From: Peribacillus asahii
GTDB lineage: Bacteria > Bacillota > Bacilli > Bacillales > DSM-1321
Assembly: GCF_003570725.1 (NCBI RefSeq)
Contig: NZ_QWVS01000020.1
Coordinates: forward strand, 1 to 64,000
Length of the DNA: 64,000 nucleotides
Direction: 5' to 3'
Part shown: positions 19,307 to 29,671 of the stretch, piece after piece
Layout: every line of letters begins with the position of its first letter
Numbering within the stretch: the first letter of the stretch is position 1
The notes under the pieces: model-generated
The model's database searches: none
Seen by the model: only the letters and a program-made list of their open reading frames with translations
What the model was told of the DNA's origin: nothing
Translations under genes and position numbers: made by a program

Positions 19307-21697
19307 TTACATAAAGTGATACGGAGTTACGTCGCCCATGCCAATCATCGGGTCCTCATTCATTAAGCGATCAAAGTATGATTCACCTTCTTCAATAATT
19401 TTAGTATCGCTTCCTGCATGTATTTCCTGTAATTTTTCCCGCAATGTTGTCCGGCGCTGTGTTTCATCATTACGTTCCACTCCAAGTCGAAACGCTTCTT
19501 CTTCTCCACATATAATGAGAAAATCCTTGCTGCGTGTAATCGCCGTATATAATAAATTTCGGCGTAACATTCTATAGTAGCTTCGCACAACAGGTAAAAT
19601 AACAATTGGAAACTCGCTTCCTTGTGATTTATGTATGGAACAGCAATACGCATGTGTGATTTGGTTTAAATCCTGCTTCGTGTACGTCACTTCAATACCC
19701 TCAAAGGAAATGACAACTTTATCTACATGATCGGTATTTTCTTTAGCAAATATAATCGTTACAATTTCGCCCATGTCTCCATTGAAAACACCTTCTTCAG
19801 GCTGATTCACAAGCTGTAACACTTTGTCACCTGTTCGATAGACGACATCACCAAATTGCAACTCACGGCGTTTTTTCTCGCTATCTCCATTTAATACTTC
19901 TTGGAGCATCTTATTCAGTATATCAATCCCAGCTGGGCCTTTATACATTGGGGCAAGCACTTGAATGTCACGTGAACTATACCCCTTTTTACGTGCATTT
20001 TGAACGACCTGCTTAATGACATCAGCCATTTGGCTCTGTTGACATCGAATAAAAGAACGATCAACTTGTTGCTTTGTCACATCATGCGGCACATGGCCTT
20101 TTTTCATTTCATGAGCAAGTTCAATAATCGAAGAACCGTCTGCTTGACGATAAATATGTTGGAGAGCAATCGTTGGAATAGCTTTTGAAGCTAGTAAATC
20201 CTTCAGAACTTGCCCAGGACCAACAGGCGGCAGCTGATCTTCATCCCCAACAAGAATAAGCTGACTATGCTCTGGCAATGCTTTCAACAATTGATGAGCC
20301 AGCCATGTATCGACCATCGACATCTCATCAATAATCACAATGCGCCCCTCAATAGGATTGTCTGCATCATGAGCAAACCCTTCGCTGCCATTCCAACCGA
20401 GCAACCGATGAATCGTCACAGCCGGCAGACCAGTAGATTCCGCCATTCGCTTAGCTGCACGGCCAGTTGGCGCAGCAAGCACAAAGGGAAACGGCTCCTC
20501 ATCCTTTTTATAATCCTTTATGTTCATCGACACGCCATGAAGCTCACTATATAGCTCCACAATGCCCTTAATGACCGTCGTTTTCCCTGTTCCCGGGCCG
20601 CCTGTTAAAATAAGCATAGGCGATTGCAAAGCCGTCTGAATCGCTTCTTTTTGTGCGGGAGCATACGTCACGCCAAGACGCTCCTCCAATTCACCAAGCG
20701 CTAATAAAAACTCCGATTCTGGAAACTGGTCTTCGTACTCTGTTTGTTGGAGGAGCCGTTGAATATTCATGACAATTCCTTTTTCCGAGAAATACAAAGC
20801 AGGCAAGTAAATACGTGTTTCCTCGACAACAATCTTTCTTTCCGCCTCTAGTTTGATTATTTCTGAGGAAATATCCGTAAATTCAATGACATCACGCTTA
20901 TTTTCTTCCAATAAACGTTGAACGGACTCTAATAATTCCTCCGCCTCCATGTAGACATGTCCATCCTGCATGCATTGCGTATCAAGGCAATATAGGCAAG
21001 CCGCTTTAATACGGTCTGGATGCCCCCCAGAAATCCCCAGCTGAAATCCAAGTTCATCCGCCCGTCCAAAACCAATTCCCTCAATATCCTCTACAAGCTT
21101 ATATGGGTTATTTTGAATAACAGAAACCGTATCCTGTTTATACATTTGATAAATTTTCATCGAAAGCTGCGGTCCAAAACCATATTGATTCAGTGCAATC
21201 ATCACTTGCTCAAGGCCTTCATTTTCAAGCAACGTATCATATAAGGCTTTTGCTTTCTCGCCTGACAGACGCGGAATATTATCCAGTACGGAAGGCTGCG
21301 CTAAAATTTTTGAAATTGCATTTTCACCAAGTGTTTCCACAATGCTTTCTGCCGTCTTCTTCCCTATTCCTTTAAACATATCGCCGGATAAATAAGCCAC
21401 AATCCCTTCCTTCGACTGTGGCAAATCTTTGCGAAAATGATTAACTTGAAACTGTAGACCAAAGCGAGGATGCTCCTTCAATACTCCGTAAAAGATATAC
21501 GTTTCATGCTCATGAATACGTGGGAAATAACCAGTCACGACAGCTTCCTGCTCATCATAATTCAAATTTGTTTCGTCCAAGCGAATCCGAACAACAGAAT
21601 ACATATTTTCCTCATTATGAAAAATCGTCACTAAGTGCCGCCCTTTCATAAACTGCTTCTCTTCCGAAAACAAATCTAAAGCCTCTTGTTGACTCAA
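19307..21697 (-). CDS. recD2: ATP-dependent DNA helicase RecD2
   Basis: 796 residues, an SF1B 5'-3' helicase of the RecD2 type, which has a long N-terminal region and acts without RecBC. The helix-hairpin-helix region (about 95-190), Walker A LTGGPGTGKTTV, Walker B IVIIDEMSMVD, LVGDEDQLPPVGPG and the C-terminal ITHAYCCSIHKSQGSEFP, YTAITRSKD motifs are all intact. The start is TTG 21697 (MSQQEALDL), eight bases after AAAGGTGG; the GTG at 21709 lies within that SD. It follows yrrB by about 35 bases. The family works in replication-fork maintenance and mismatch/recombination repair. Confidence 0.95.
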   Translation of the reverse strand: MSQQEALDLFSEEKQFMKGRHLVTIFHNEENMYSVVRIRLDETNLNYDEQEAVVTGYFPRIHEHETYIFYGVLKEHPRFGLQFQVNHFRKDLPQSKEGIVAYLSGDMFKGIGKKTAESIVETLGENAISKILAQPSVLDNIPRLSGEKAKALYDTLLENEGLEQVMIALNQYGFGPQLSMKIYQMYKQDTVSVIQNNPYKLVEDIEGIGFGRADELGFQLGISGGHPDRIKAACLYCLDTQCMQDGHVYMEAEELLESVQRLLEENKRDVIEFTDISSEIIKLEAERKIVVEETRIYLPALYFSEKGIVMNIQRLLQQTEYEDQFPESEFLLALGELEERLGVTYAPAQKEAIQTALQSPMLILTGGPGTGKTTVIKGIVELYSELHGVSMNIKDYKKDEEPFPFVLAAPTGRAAKRMAESTGLPAVTIHRLLGWNGSEGFAHDADNPIEGRIVIIDEMSMVDTWLAHQLLKALPEHSQLILVGDEDQLPPVGPGQVLKDLLASKAIPTIALQHIYRQADGSSIIELAHEMKKGHVPHDVTKQQVDRSFIRCQQSQMADVIKQVVQNARKKGYSSRDIQVLAPMYKGPAGIDILNKMLQEVLNGDSEKKRRELQFGDVVYRTGDKVLQLVNQPEEGVFNGDMGEIVTIIFAKENTDHVDKVVISFEGIEVTYTKQDLNQITHAYCCSIHKSQGSEFPIVILPVVRSYYRMLRRNLLYTAITRSKDFLIICGEEEAFRLGVERNDETQRRTTLREKLQEIHAGSDTKIIEEGESYFDRLMNEDPMIGMGDVTPYHFM

Positions 21698-21732
21698 AGC
21701 CTCTCCCACCTTTCATGACTTAAAATAACCGT

Positions 21733-22398
21733 TTAGTTTTCTGCTTTCATTTGTTCCATTAGTTTTTTCCCATGAGCGGCAAGCATATGATCAGCTTGCA
21801 CCTCAAGCGCTTTATCAAAATAAGCAATGGCTGCATCTACGTCATCACGGTACCCTGCAAAAGCGACACCTAAATTATAGTAAGCATCAGCGTGATTCGG
21901 ATCTTGTTCAATCACGATATTCAATTGATGAATCAATTCCTCATACAACTCTGCATTAGCGAGGCAAAGGGCATACTGAAAATGCGCATCTACGTCATCT
22001 TCATTTAACTCAACCGTACGTTGTAAATAAGGCATCGCCAGTTTTGCTTGATCAAGCGCCATTAAAGTCAAGCCGAGCATGAAATACGCATCCGCATTTT
22101 CCAAACCATGACGAAGCGCTTTTTCAAACATATCTTTCGCTTCTATTAATTTATCACTTTCATAATATAAATTGCCAAGTGAATAATAGGCCGCTGCTGC
22201 CTGTTCATCTATTTCAAGTGCTCTTTTATAAAAACGAATTGCCTTTTCATAATCACCAACTGCCGTCAACACATTTCCAAAGTTAATATACGCAACTGGA
22301 TCTTTCGGATTTTCCTCAATTGCTTCATTAAAAACCTTCGCTGCTTCCTCATATTTTCCTTCTTGCATGTATTGAATTCCTTGTTGATTTTTATCCAT
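21733..22398 (-). CDS. yrrB: TPR repeat protein YrrB
   Basis: 221 residues made almost wholly of tetratricopeptide repeats; six units of 34 residues can be counted from about residue 4 to 205, each with the usual pattern (for example AYINFGNVLTAVGDYEKAIR and AYYNLGVAFAGYRDDVDAAI). No signal or membrane segment. SD AGGAGCG precedes ATG 22398. It sits between mnmA and recD2, as in B. subtilis. It probably acts as a protein-protein scaffold; no partner is indicated. Confidence 0.9.
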   Translation of the reverse strand: MDKNQQGIQYMQEGKYEEAAKVFNEAIEENPKDPVAYINFGNVLTAVGDYEKAIRFYKRALEIDEQAAAAYYSLGNLYYESDKLIEAKDMFEKALRHGLENADAYFMLGLTLMALDQAKLAMPYLQRTVELNEDDVDAHFQYALCLANAELYEELIHQLNIVIEQDPNHADAYYNLGVAFAGYRDDVDAAIAYFDKALEVQADHMLAAHGKKLMEQMKAEN

Positions 22399-22455
22399 TC
22401 ATTTCACGCTCCTAATTTTCTATAGAAAGTATACCATAAGGCTTTACCAAATAAA

Positions 22456-22481
22456 GTCCCCAACCGTAAACAGTTGGGGAC
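22456..22481 (-). terminator. Terminator after mnmA
   Basis: GTCCCCAAC (22456-22464) and GTTGGGGAC (22473-22481) form a perfect stem; TTTATTT follows on the minus strand. Confidence 0.85.
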
Positions 22482-22491
22482 CTTCCTTATA

Positions 22492-24766
<2,275 letters not shown>

Positions 24767-24837
24767 TTTGTCGCCTCCAAAAAATCTAAACGCACCATTA
24801 CAGGTGGCATATTTTAATTTGTCTCAACAATGATATA

Positions 24838-24862
24838 AAGCACCGTTATCACAACAGTGCTT
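24838..24862 (-). terminator. Hairpin between cymR and yrvO
   Basis: AAGCAC...GTGCTT arms with an inner GTT/AAC extension form a moderate stem. The minus-strand tail (TATATC) is weak, so it may be only a partial terminator. Confidence 0.4.
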
Positions 24863-24887
24863 AAAAAAACTACCTCTTGTTTTCATT

Positions 24888-25307
24888 TTAAATATAGTAC
24901 ATATAAGAGCCTTGCTCACCTGTATCTTTATAGTTCGCCAAGTCCAATAATGTCGTATTATCTAATACATCTTTTACAGCATCGCGAATGCGAATCCAAA
25001 GTTGGCGTTTTACCGGCTCTTCATCTTCAATTCCTTCCACCGGAGAAATCGAACCTTCTAAAACACGAATAATATCTCCAGAAGTAATTTCCTGCGGTTC
25101 TCGTGATAAAATGTATCCTCCATATGCACCACGAATACTCTTCACTAGTCCCGCATTACGAAGCGGCGCAATTAACTGCTCCAAATAATGCTCCGATAAA
25201 TCATGTGACTGCGCAATCGATTTTAAAGATTTTGGACCTTCACCATAATGTTTAGCTAATTCAATCATAATAGTTAAACCATAACGGCCTTTAGTTGAAA
25301 TTTTCAT
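24888..25307 (-). CDS. cymR: Rrf2-family cysteine metabolism repressor CymR
   Basis: 139 residues, very close to B. subtilis CymR, which with CysK represses cysteine uptake and synthesis genes. The winged-helix N-terminus (MKISTKGRYGLTIMIELA, then LSEHYLEQLI as recognition region and GAYGGY wing) is complete; there are no Fe-S cysteines, as in CymR rather than IscR. I start at ATG 25307, seven bases after GAGGTG. It lies upstream of yrvO and divergent from rarA. The likely targets in this window are yrrT-mtnN-mccA-mccB and perhaps its own promoter. Confidence 0.93.
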   Translation of the reverse strand: MKISTKGRYGLTIMIELAKHYGEGPKSLKSIAQSHDLSEHYLEQLIAPLRNAGLVKSIRGAYGGYILSREPQEITSGDIIRVLEGSISPVEGIEDEEPVKRQLWIRIRDAVKDVLDNTTLLDLANYKDTGEQGSYMYYI

Positions 25308-25350
25308 TTTCATACACCTCAAATTTTTTCCGTAACTTTAAACTGATGAA

Positions 25351-25373
25351 ATTATAGCATATTCCCATTGGAA
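25351..25373 (-). promoter_or_regulatory. cymR promoter with an overlapping TTCC/GGAA palindrome
   Basis: A minus-strand extended -10, TGCTATAAT (TATAAT at 25351-25356), lies about 45 bases before cymR. Directly upstream, in the -35/-10 spacer, is TTCCAATGGGAA (25362-25373), an imperfect palindrome containing the TTGGAA-type core reported for CymR operators. Confidence 0.55.
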
Positions 25374-25500
25374 ATGCATACTTTGACTCCTCGTGTTGTC
25401 AATTATTCACATCAAATAAGTTGGAAAATCAACAGAATGCCTTCAATCATTACGTATGATTCTCAAGTTATGTTACTGTATATAGGAAGGAGTGAAGAAG

Positions 25501-26778
25501 ATGCCGATTCAACCACTAGCCTTTCGTATGCGTCCGCGCACAATCGATGAAATTATCGGTCAACAGCATCTTGTGGGAGAAGGAAAAATCATTCAACGTA
25601 TGGTTAAAGCGAGGCAGCTGTCTTCGATGATTTTATACGGTCCGCCAGGGATTGGTAAAACATCCATCGCAAGTGCCATTGCAGGAAGTACAAAATTTGC
25701 TTTCCGTACCTTAAATGCTGTCACAAATAATAAAAAAGATATAGAAATTGTAGTCGCCGAAGCGAAAATGTCGGGAAAAGTCATTTTACTTCTGGATGAG
25801 GTACATCGTCTTGATAAAGCGAAACAGGATTTTTTGCTTCCTTATCTTGAAAACGGCATGATTACATTAATCGGAGCAACAACAAGCAATCCATATCATG
25901 CGATTAATCCCGCCATTCGCAGTCGGTGCCAAATATTCGAATTACATGCACTCGAAGCAGCAGAAATTATTCAAGCCCTGCAGCGTGCCTTAGCAGATGA
26001 CCAACGCGGTCTAGGTACGTATCAAACAAACGTCACACCGGAAGCACTTGCTCATTTTGCTACCGCTTCAAACGGCGATGTGCGCAGCGCTTTAAATGCC
26101 TTAGAACTCGCTGTAATCTCAACTGAACCAGACACGGCTAATATTGTAACAATCGATGTAAAAATTGCTGAAGAATGCATGCAGAAAAAAAGCTTCTCTC
26201 ATGACAAAGATGGCGATGCTCATTACGATGTCATTTCTGCATTCCAAAAATCGATTCGCGGGAGTGATGTTCATGCTGCGCTCCACTATCTTGGTCGTTT
26301 AGTAGAAGCAGGCGATCTGACAAGCATTGCCCGTCGCTTAATTGTCATCGCCTATGAAGATATCGGTCTCGCTAACCCTCAAGCTGGTCCACGCGCATTA
26401 GCTGCAGTAGAAGCAGCCGAAAGACTCGGATTTCCTGAAGCACGCATTCCACTTGCCAATTCTGTTATTGAACTATGCTTATCACCAAAATCGAATTCAG
26501 CTATTTTAGCTATTGACCATGCTCTTACAGATATCCGTTCAGGACATAGCGGTGATGTACCAAATCACTTAAAAGATGCACATTATCAAGGTGCCAAAGA
26601 ACTCGGACGAGGCATTGATTATTTATATCCGCATAATTACGAAAGCGGATGGGTCAGACAGCAATATTTACCGGATAAATTAATAGATAAAAAATACTAT
26701 ACACCTAAAAAAAGCGGTAAATTCGAACAAGCTCTCGCCTCTGTGTATGAAAAAATCGAAAAAAGTTCAAAAAGATAA
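25501..26778 (+). CDS. rarA: Replication-associated recombination protein RarA (MgsA family AAA ATPase)
   Basis: 425 residues. An AAA+ ATPase acting at stalled replication forks. Walker A is GPPGIGKTS, Walker B LLLDEVHRLDK, sensor 1 GATTSNP; the C-terminal tetramerisation region contains RRLIVIAYEDIGLANPQA and IDYLYPHNY, both typical of RarA. ATG 25501 is chosen because GGAAGGAG lies eight bases upstream; a GTG three codons earlier is inside the SD spacing. It is divergent from cymR and ends in a strong terminator. The accessory block begins after it. Confidence 0.95.
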   Translation: MPIQPLAFRMRPRTIDEIIGQQHLVGEGKIIQRMVKARQLSSMILYGPPGIGKTSIASAIAGSTKFAFRTLNAVTNNKKDIEIVVAEAKMSGKVILLLDEVHRLDKAKQDFLLPYLENGMITLIGATTSNPYHAINPAIRSRCQIFELHALEAAEIIQALQRALADDQRGLGTYQTNVTPEALAHFATASNGDVRSALNALELAVISTEPDTANIVTIDVKIAEECMQKKSFSHDKDGDAHYDVISAFQKSIRGSDVHAALHYLGRLVEAGDLTSIARRLIVIAYEDIGLANPQAGPRALAAVEAAERLGFPEARIPLANSVIELCLSPKSNSAILAIDHALTDIRSGHSGDVPNHLKDAHYQGAKELGRGIDYLYPHNYESGWVRQQYLPDKLIDKKYYTPKKSGKFEQALASVYEKIEKSSKR

Positions 26779-26845
26779 GAAAAGTGTACGGCGCCTGCAG
26801 CTAGACATCAAAACGTATTGAAGTTTTTATACTTACCTTTTAAAT

Positions 26846-26881
26846 AAAAGAGGCTGCTTAAAAAACAAGCAGCCTCTTTTA
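26846..26881. terminator. Bidirectional terminator after rarA
   Basis: Fourteen-base perfect arms (AAAAGAGGCTGCTT / AAGCAGCCTCTTTT) with an A-rich loop. It serves rarA on the plus strand and the 45-codon gene on the minus strand. Confidence 0.9.
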
Positions 26882-26945
26882 TTTGCCTTTTTCTAAGTAA
26901 GCTATATTGCACAATAAAGCATAATAGCAACAACTATCAATCTAA

Positions 26946-27083
26946 TTACAATGACCCTAATAAAATAGTTAGTGATGAAATCAGGATTACTGTAAACAAT
27001 AGATAAGAGGCAATAAAAATTTTCTTATTTCGCAATTTTCTTTCGTAAGCTTCTTCAGCTGTAATCCAACGTTGTTTTGACAT
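26946..27083 (-). CDS. 45-residue single-span membrane protein downstream of a riboswitch
   Basis: A short frame of 45 codons. The first 21 residues (MSKQRWITAEEAYERKLRNK, then K) are charged and probably helical, in the cytoplasm; residues 22-44 are one hydrophobic helix (IFIASYLLFTVILISSLTIL). AAGGAG lies about 10 bases before ATG 27083. The gene stands alone on the minus strand: a terminator follows it, and the probable c-di-GMP-I aptamer precedes it with no room for another gene. I do not recognise the family. Its regulation, more than its sequence, points to a role in a c-di-GMP-controlled process such as motility, surface attachment or sporulation; that is inference. Confidence 0.7.
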   Translation of the reverse strand: MSKQRWITAEEAYERKLRNKKIFIASYLLFTVILISSLTILLGSL

Positions 27084-27104
27084 CAATAATAACTCTCCTT
27101 ACGT

Positions 27105-27186
27105 TTGATGATAACTGGCTGACTTTACCGCAGGTAGAAGTCCCTATAGCTTTGCGTCATTACTTTTCAGCAATTTTGCCTTTCTT
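27105..27186 (-). ncRNA. Cyclic-di-GMP-I (GEMM-I) riboswitch
   Basis: The minus strand carries the class I core in the right order: GGCAAA; a short stem ATTGCT/AGTAAT capped by a GAAA tetraloop (27059 +, at 27159-27174 in plus coordinates 27159-27174); the hallmark GACGCAAAGC (27149-27158); then a second stem GACT/AGTC (27139-27142 with 27121-27124) followed by AGCCAG. These are the tetraloop, ligand pocket and tetraloop-receptor side of the GEMM-I fold. The outer P1 stem is weak by eye. The SD of the next gene starts about 10 bases after the aptamer and no terminator intervenes, which suggests control of translation. The cGAMP-binding variant of the same fold cannot be excluded. Confidence 0.8.
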
Positions 27187-27252
27187 CTAAAATGAATATC
27201 GGCTTTTGCATACAAATGTTTAATAGATTTATGAGCGGAATTTTAAAAGATT

Positions 27253-27281
27253 AGGATAATGACGGAAGCTTGTCTTATCAA
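27253..27281 (-). promoter_or_regulatory. Candidate promoter of the riboswitch transcript
   Basis: Minus-strand TTGATA (27276-27281) and TATCCT (27253-27258) are 17 bases apart, about 55 bases before the aptamer. A plus-strand promoter for the arsB-type gene (TTGTCT at 27270-27275, TATA-rich sequence near 27291-27298) overlaps it, so the two genes may share a control region. Confidence 0.4.
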
Positions 27282-27330
27282 CAATGCATATATTATAGGG
27301 AAAATGGATATAAAGGAGGTTTGTAATATC

Positions 27331-27393
27331 GTGACATTCGCCGAAGAATTATTTATAACTGGGTTCTATGAACAACCACTAAGGGAGAGGTAA
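27331..27393 (+). CDS. Possible 20-codon leader ORF before the ArsB-type gene
   Basis: GTG 27331 is preceded by AAAGGAGG at about 11 bases and opens 20 codons ending in TAA two bases before the transporter ATG. The SD of the transporter (GGGAGAGG) lies inside its last codons. It could couple or regulate translation of the transporter. Nothing in the peptide suggests an attenuator of known type. Confidence 0.35.
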   Translation: MTFAEELFITGFYEQPLRER

Positions 27394-27395
27394 GC

Positions 27396-28736
27396 ATGCT
27401 TGACTTTACAAGCTTATTAACCATTTTAGCCTTTTTATTTACAATCGTGTTTGTAATGTGGCGGCCAAAAGGGGTAAACGAAGCTGTTCCAGCAACGATT
27501 GGCGCTTTTTTCATTTTGATGACAGGCAGTGTTTCTATTTCAGACCTATGGCAAATCAGTGAAACCATTGGCGGTGCAGCCATCACTATTATAGCAACAA
27601 TTGTAATGGCGATAGTTTTAGAGAGTTTTGGTTTTTTTAAATGGACAGCTGAATTATTAGCCCATCAAGCAAAAGGTTCTGGGATTCGCTTATTCTGGTA
27701 TGTCAATCTCTTATGCTTTCTCATGACGCTATTCGTGAATAATGATGGTAGTATTCTCATTACAACCCCGATTCTCATTCTCCTACTCAATAATTTAGGT
27801 GTGAAGCATCATCAGAAGATTCCGTACTTGTTATCTGGTGCCCTCATTGCAACTGCCTCAAGTGCTCCAATTGGTGTCAGTAATATCGTCAATTTAATCG
27901 CGCTCAAGATTGTTGACATGGATCTATACATGCAGACTGCCATGATGTTCGTACCTGCGACAGTCGGTTTATTATTCCTTGTTCTGCTTCTATTTCTTGT
28001 CTTTTATAAGAAGCTGCCAAAAGTGATTCCTACGAAAGTGACAGGCATAGTAACTGGTCCATACCACCCTCTTAAAAATTCCACATCTTTATTAACCAAG
28101 CAAAATACTCGTTTTATGCTTAAAATTCTTCTATTTGTATTAATCGTTCGGATCAGCTTATTTATAGCCTCTTACTATGGCATTCCTGTCCCGATTATGG
28201 CGGTACTCGGCTCTGCTGTCCTACTGGGATGGCGTTGGTTTTATTTAAAAGTACCACCAATTGATGTGCTAAAAAGAACACCTTGGTATATTCTTGTCTT
28301 TGCCTTTAGTATGTATGTCGTAATCTATGGATTGCATAATATCGGTTTAACAATGTTGCTGATTAAAATCATGGATCCAATCGTTTCTGGGAGCTTACTG
28401 CATGCCAGTGTCATGATGGGTGGATTATTATCCGTTCTCTCAAATATTTTTAATAATCATCCAGCATTGATGGTCGGTACGTTAACATTAATGAATATGA
28501 ATCTCGATCCACTCACATTAAAAGTCTCTTACCTAGCAAACGTAATCGGCAGCGATATGGGATCACTTCTTCTCCCTATGGGAACGTTGGCCACCATTAT
28601 GTGGATGCATATTGTCAAAAGCAACGGAATCAAAATTACGTGGAGACAGTATACGAAGGTAACCTTTATCGTCATTCCCCCTGCTACACTTTTAACTTTA
28701 GTTCTCTTATACTACTGGGTATCTTGGCTATTTTAA
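27396..28736 (+). CDS. ArsB/NhaD-type ion transporter (arsenical pump family)
   Basis: 446 residues with about 11-12 hydrophobic segments, ion-transporter superfamily. The conserved LFVNNDGSILITTPILI and the ASSAPIGVSNIVNLIAL region match the ArsB arsenite permease group (B. subtilis YwrK is a similar protein). In the cell membrane such proteins export arsenite or antimonite, or exchange other anions. No arsR, arsC or arsA gene lies nearby and no ArsR-type operator is evident, so an arsenic role is not supported by context. The start ATG 27396 has AGAGG close upstream. It is followed by a CotB-like gene after 39 bases. Confidence 0.75.
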   Translation: MLDFTSLLTILAFLFTIVFVMWRPKGVNEAVPATIGAFFILMTGSVSISDLWQISETIGGAAITIIATIVMAIVLESFGFFKWTAELLAHQAKGSGIRLFWYVNLLCFLMTLFVNNDGSILITTPILILLLNNLGVKHHQKIPYLLSGALIATASSAPIGVSNIVNLIALKIVDMDLYMQTAMMFVPATVGLLFLVLLLFLVFYKKLPKVIPTKVTGIVTGPYHPLKNSTSLLTKQNTRFMLKILLFVLIVRISLFIASYYGIPVPIMAVLGSAVLLGWRWFYLKVPPIDVLKRTPWYILVFAFSMYVVIYGLHNIGLTMLLIKIMDPIVSGSLLHASVMMGGLLSVLSNIFNNHPALMVGTLTLMNMNLDPLTLKVSYLANVIGSDMGSLLLPMGTLATIMWMHIVKSNGIKITWRQYTKVTFIVIPPATLLTLVLLYYWVSWLF

Positions 28737-28775
28737 CAACAACATTTTATAAAAGAATAGGAGCTACAATGAATT

Positions 28776-29444
28776 ATGACTCATTTTGATCACCTAATTG
28801 GTAAAATAATAAATGTAGAGATATCGGGGAAAATAGAGATATTTGGACAACTTATCGATGCGGGATTAGATATTCTCGTTCTCTATAATGGGCAATATTT
28901 CTATATTCCCATTGTTCATATTCAACGAGTGAAGCTAGACACTCAAAATATATTAGAATTAGCAGCGGACTTTCAGCCAGAACAGCCTATTACAACAAAC
29001 TCAGACTCTATCTCGTTTCGAAAGATTCTCACTAATGCGAAAGGAACTTTTGTCCAAATCTATATTGAAGGAAATAAAACGATTCATGGCTATTTAACAA
29101 GCATTATGAATGATTACTTCGTCTTCTACTCTCCTGCCTATAAAGTCATGTTCATTTCCATGAATCATTTAAAGTGGCTAATTCCATATAGCAAAAACTC
29201 TTCTCCTTATTCATTAAATAATAAATTTCTCCCTGTTAACCCTACTTCAATTTCATTAGCTAGATCTTTTACCGAACAGTGTAAAAAGCTTGAAAATAAT
29301 ATCGTCATCTTAGATGGCGGTGATCATCCCGAGAAAATTGGTCTACTTCAAAAAGTACAAGATCAGCAATTGACACTCGTAACTGCGGAAGAGGAAATCG
29401 TCTATTGGAATTGCCAGCATCTCAAAACGATTCATTTACCATAG
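28776..29444 (+). CDS. CotB-like protein, short form without Ser-rich tail
   Basis: 222 residues. It contains at least two, probably three, repeats of a small beta-rich unit: residues 5-50 (LIGKIINVEISGK...YFYIPIVHIQRVKL), 85-125 (FVQIYIEGNKTIHGYLTSI) and 170-220 (IVILDGG...LTLVTAEEEIVYW). The same unit makes up the neighbouring CotB-like protein, so the pair are paralogues facing each other. Such proteins are outer spore-coat components. The ATG has TAGGAG 12 bases upstream, a long spacing, and no better start. It lacks the charged C-terminal tail of CotB. Assignment to the coat is from the neighbour and fold pattern. Confidence 0.6.
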   Translation: MTHFDHLIGKIINVEISGKIEIFGQLIDAGLDILVLYNGQYFYIPIVHIQRVKLDTQNILELAADFQPEQPITTNSDSISFRKILTNAKGTFVQIYIEGNKTIHGYLTSIMNDYFVFYSPAYKVMFISMNHLKWLIPYSKNSSPYSLNNKFLPVNPTSISLARSFTEQCKKLENNIVILDGGDHPEKIGLLQKVQDQQLTLVTAEEEIVYWNCQHLKTIHLP

Positions 29445-29626
29445 TGCCCAAGCTAAGCGTTATGTCACTATTGAGGTTTGACTGATTTCAATCGCCTCAT
29501 AGGACTTAATTAAAAAAGAAAGCTCTGGTACAGAGTACTATTTATTTTGGAATCATTTATGTGAGACTTTGATCTGACACAAATAATTCTAAAACCGTAT
29601 GATCATTGCGTAACAAGGCCAAAAAG

Positions 29627-29660
29627 AAAGTACAACAACGAGCATGTTGTTGTACTTTTA
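29627..29660 (-). terminator. Terminator after the CotB-like gene
   Basis: AAAGTACAACAAC and its exact complement enclose a 6-base loop; T-rich tail on the minus strand. The rest of the 29445-29626 gap shows nothing I recognise. Confidence 0.85.
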
Positions 29661-29671
29661 TTACTTATTTA

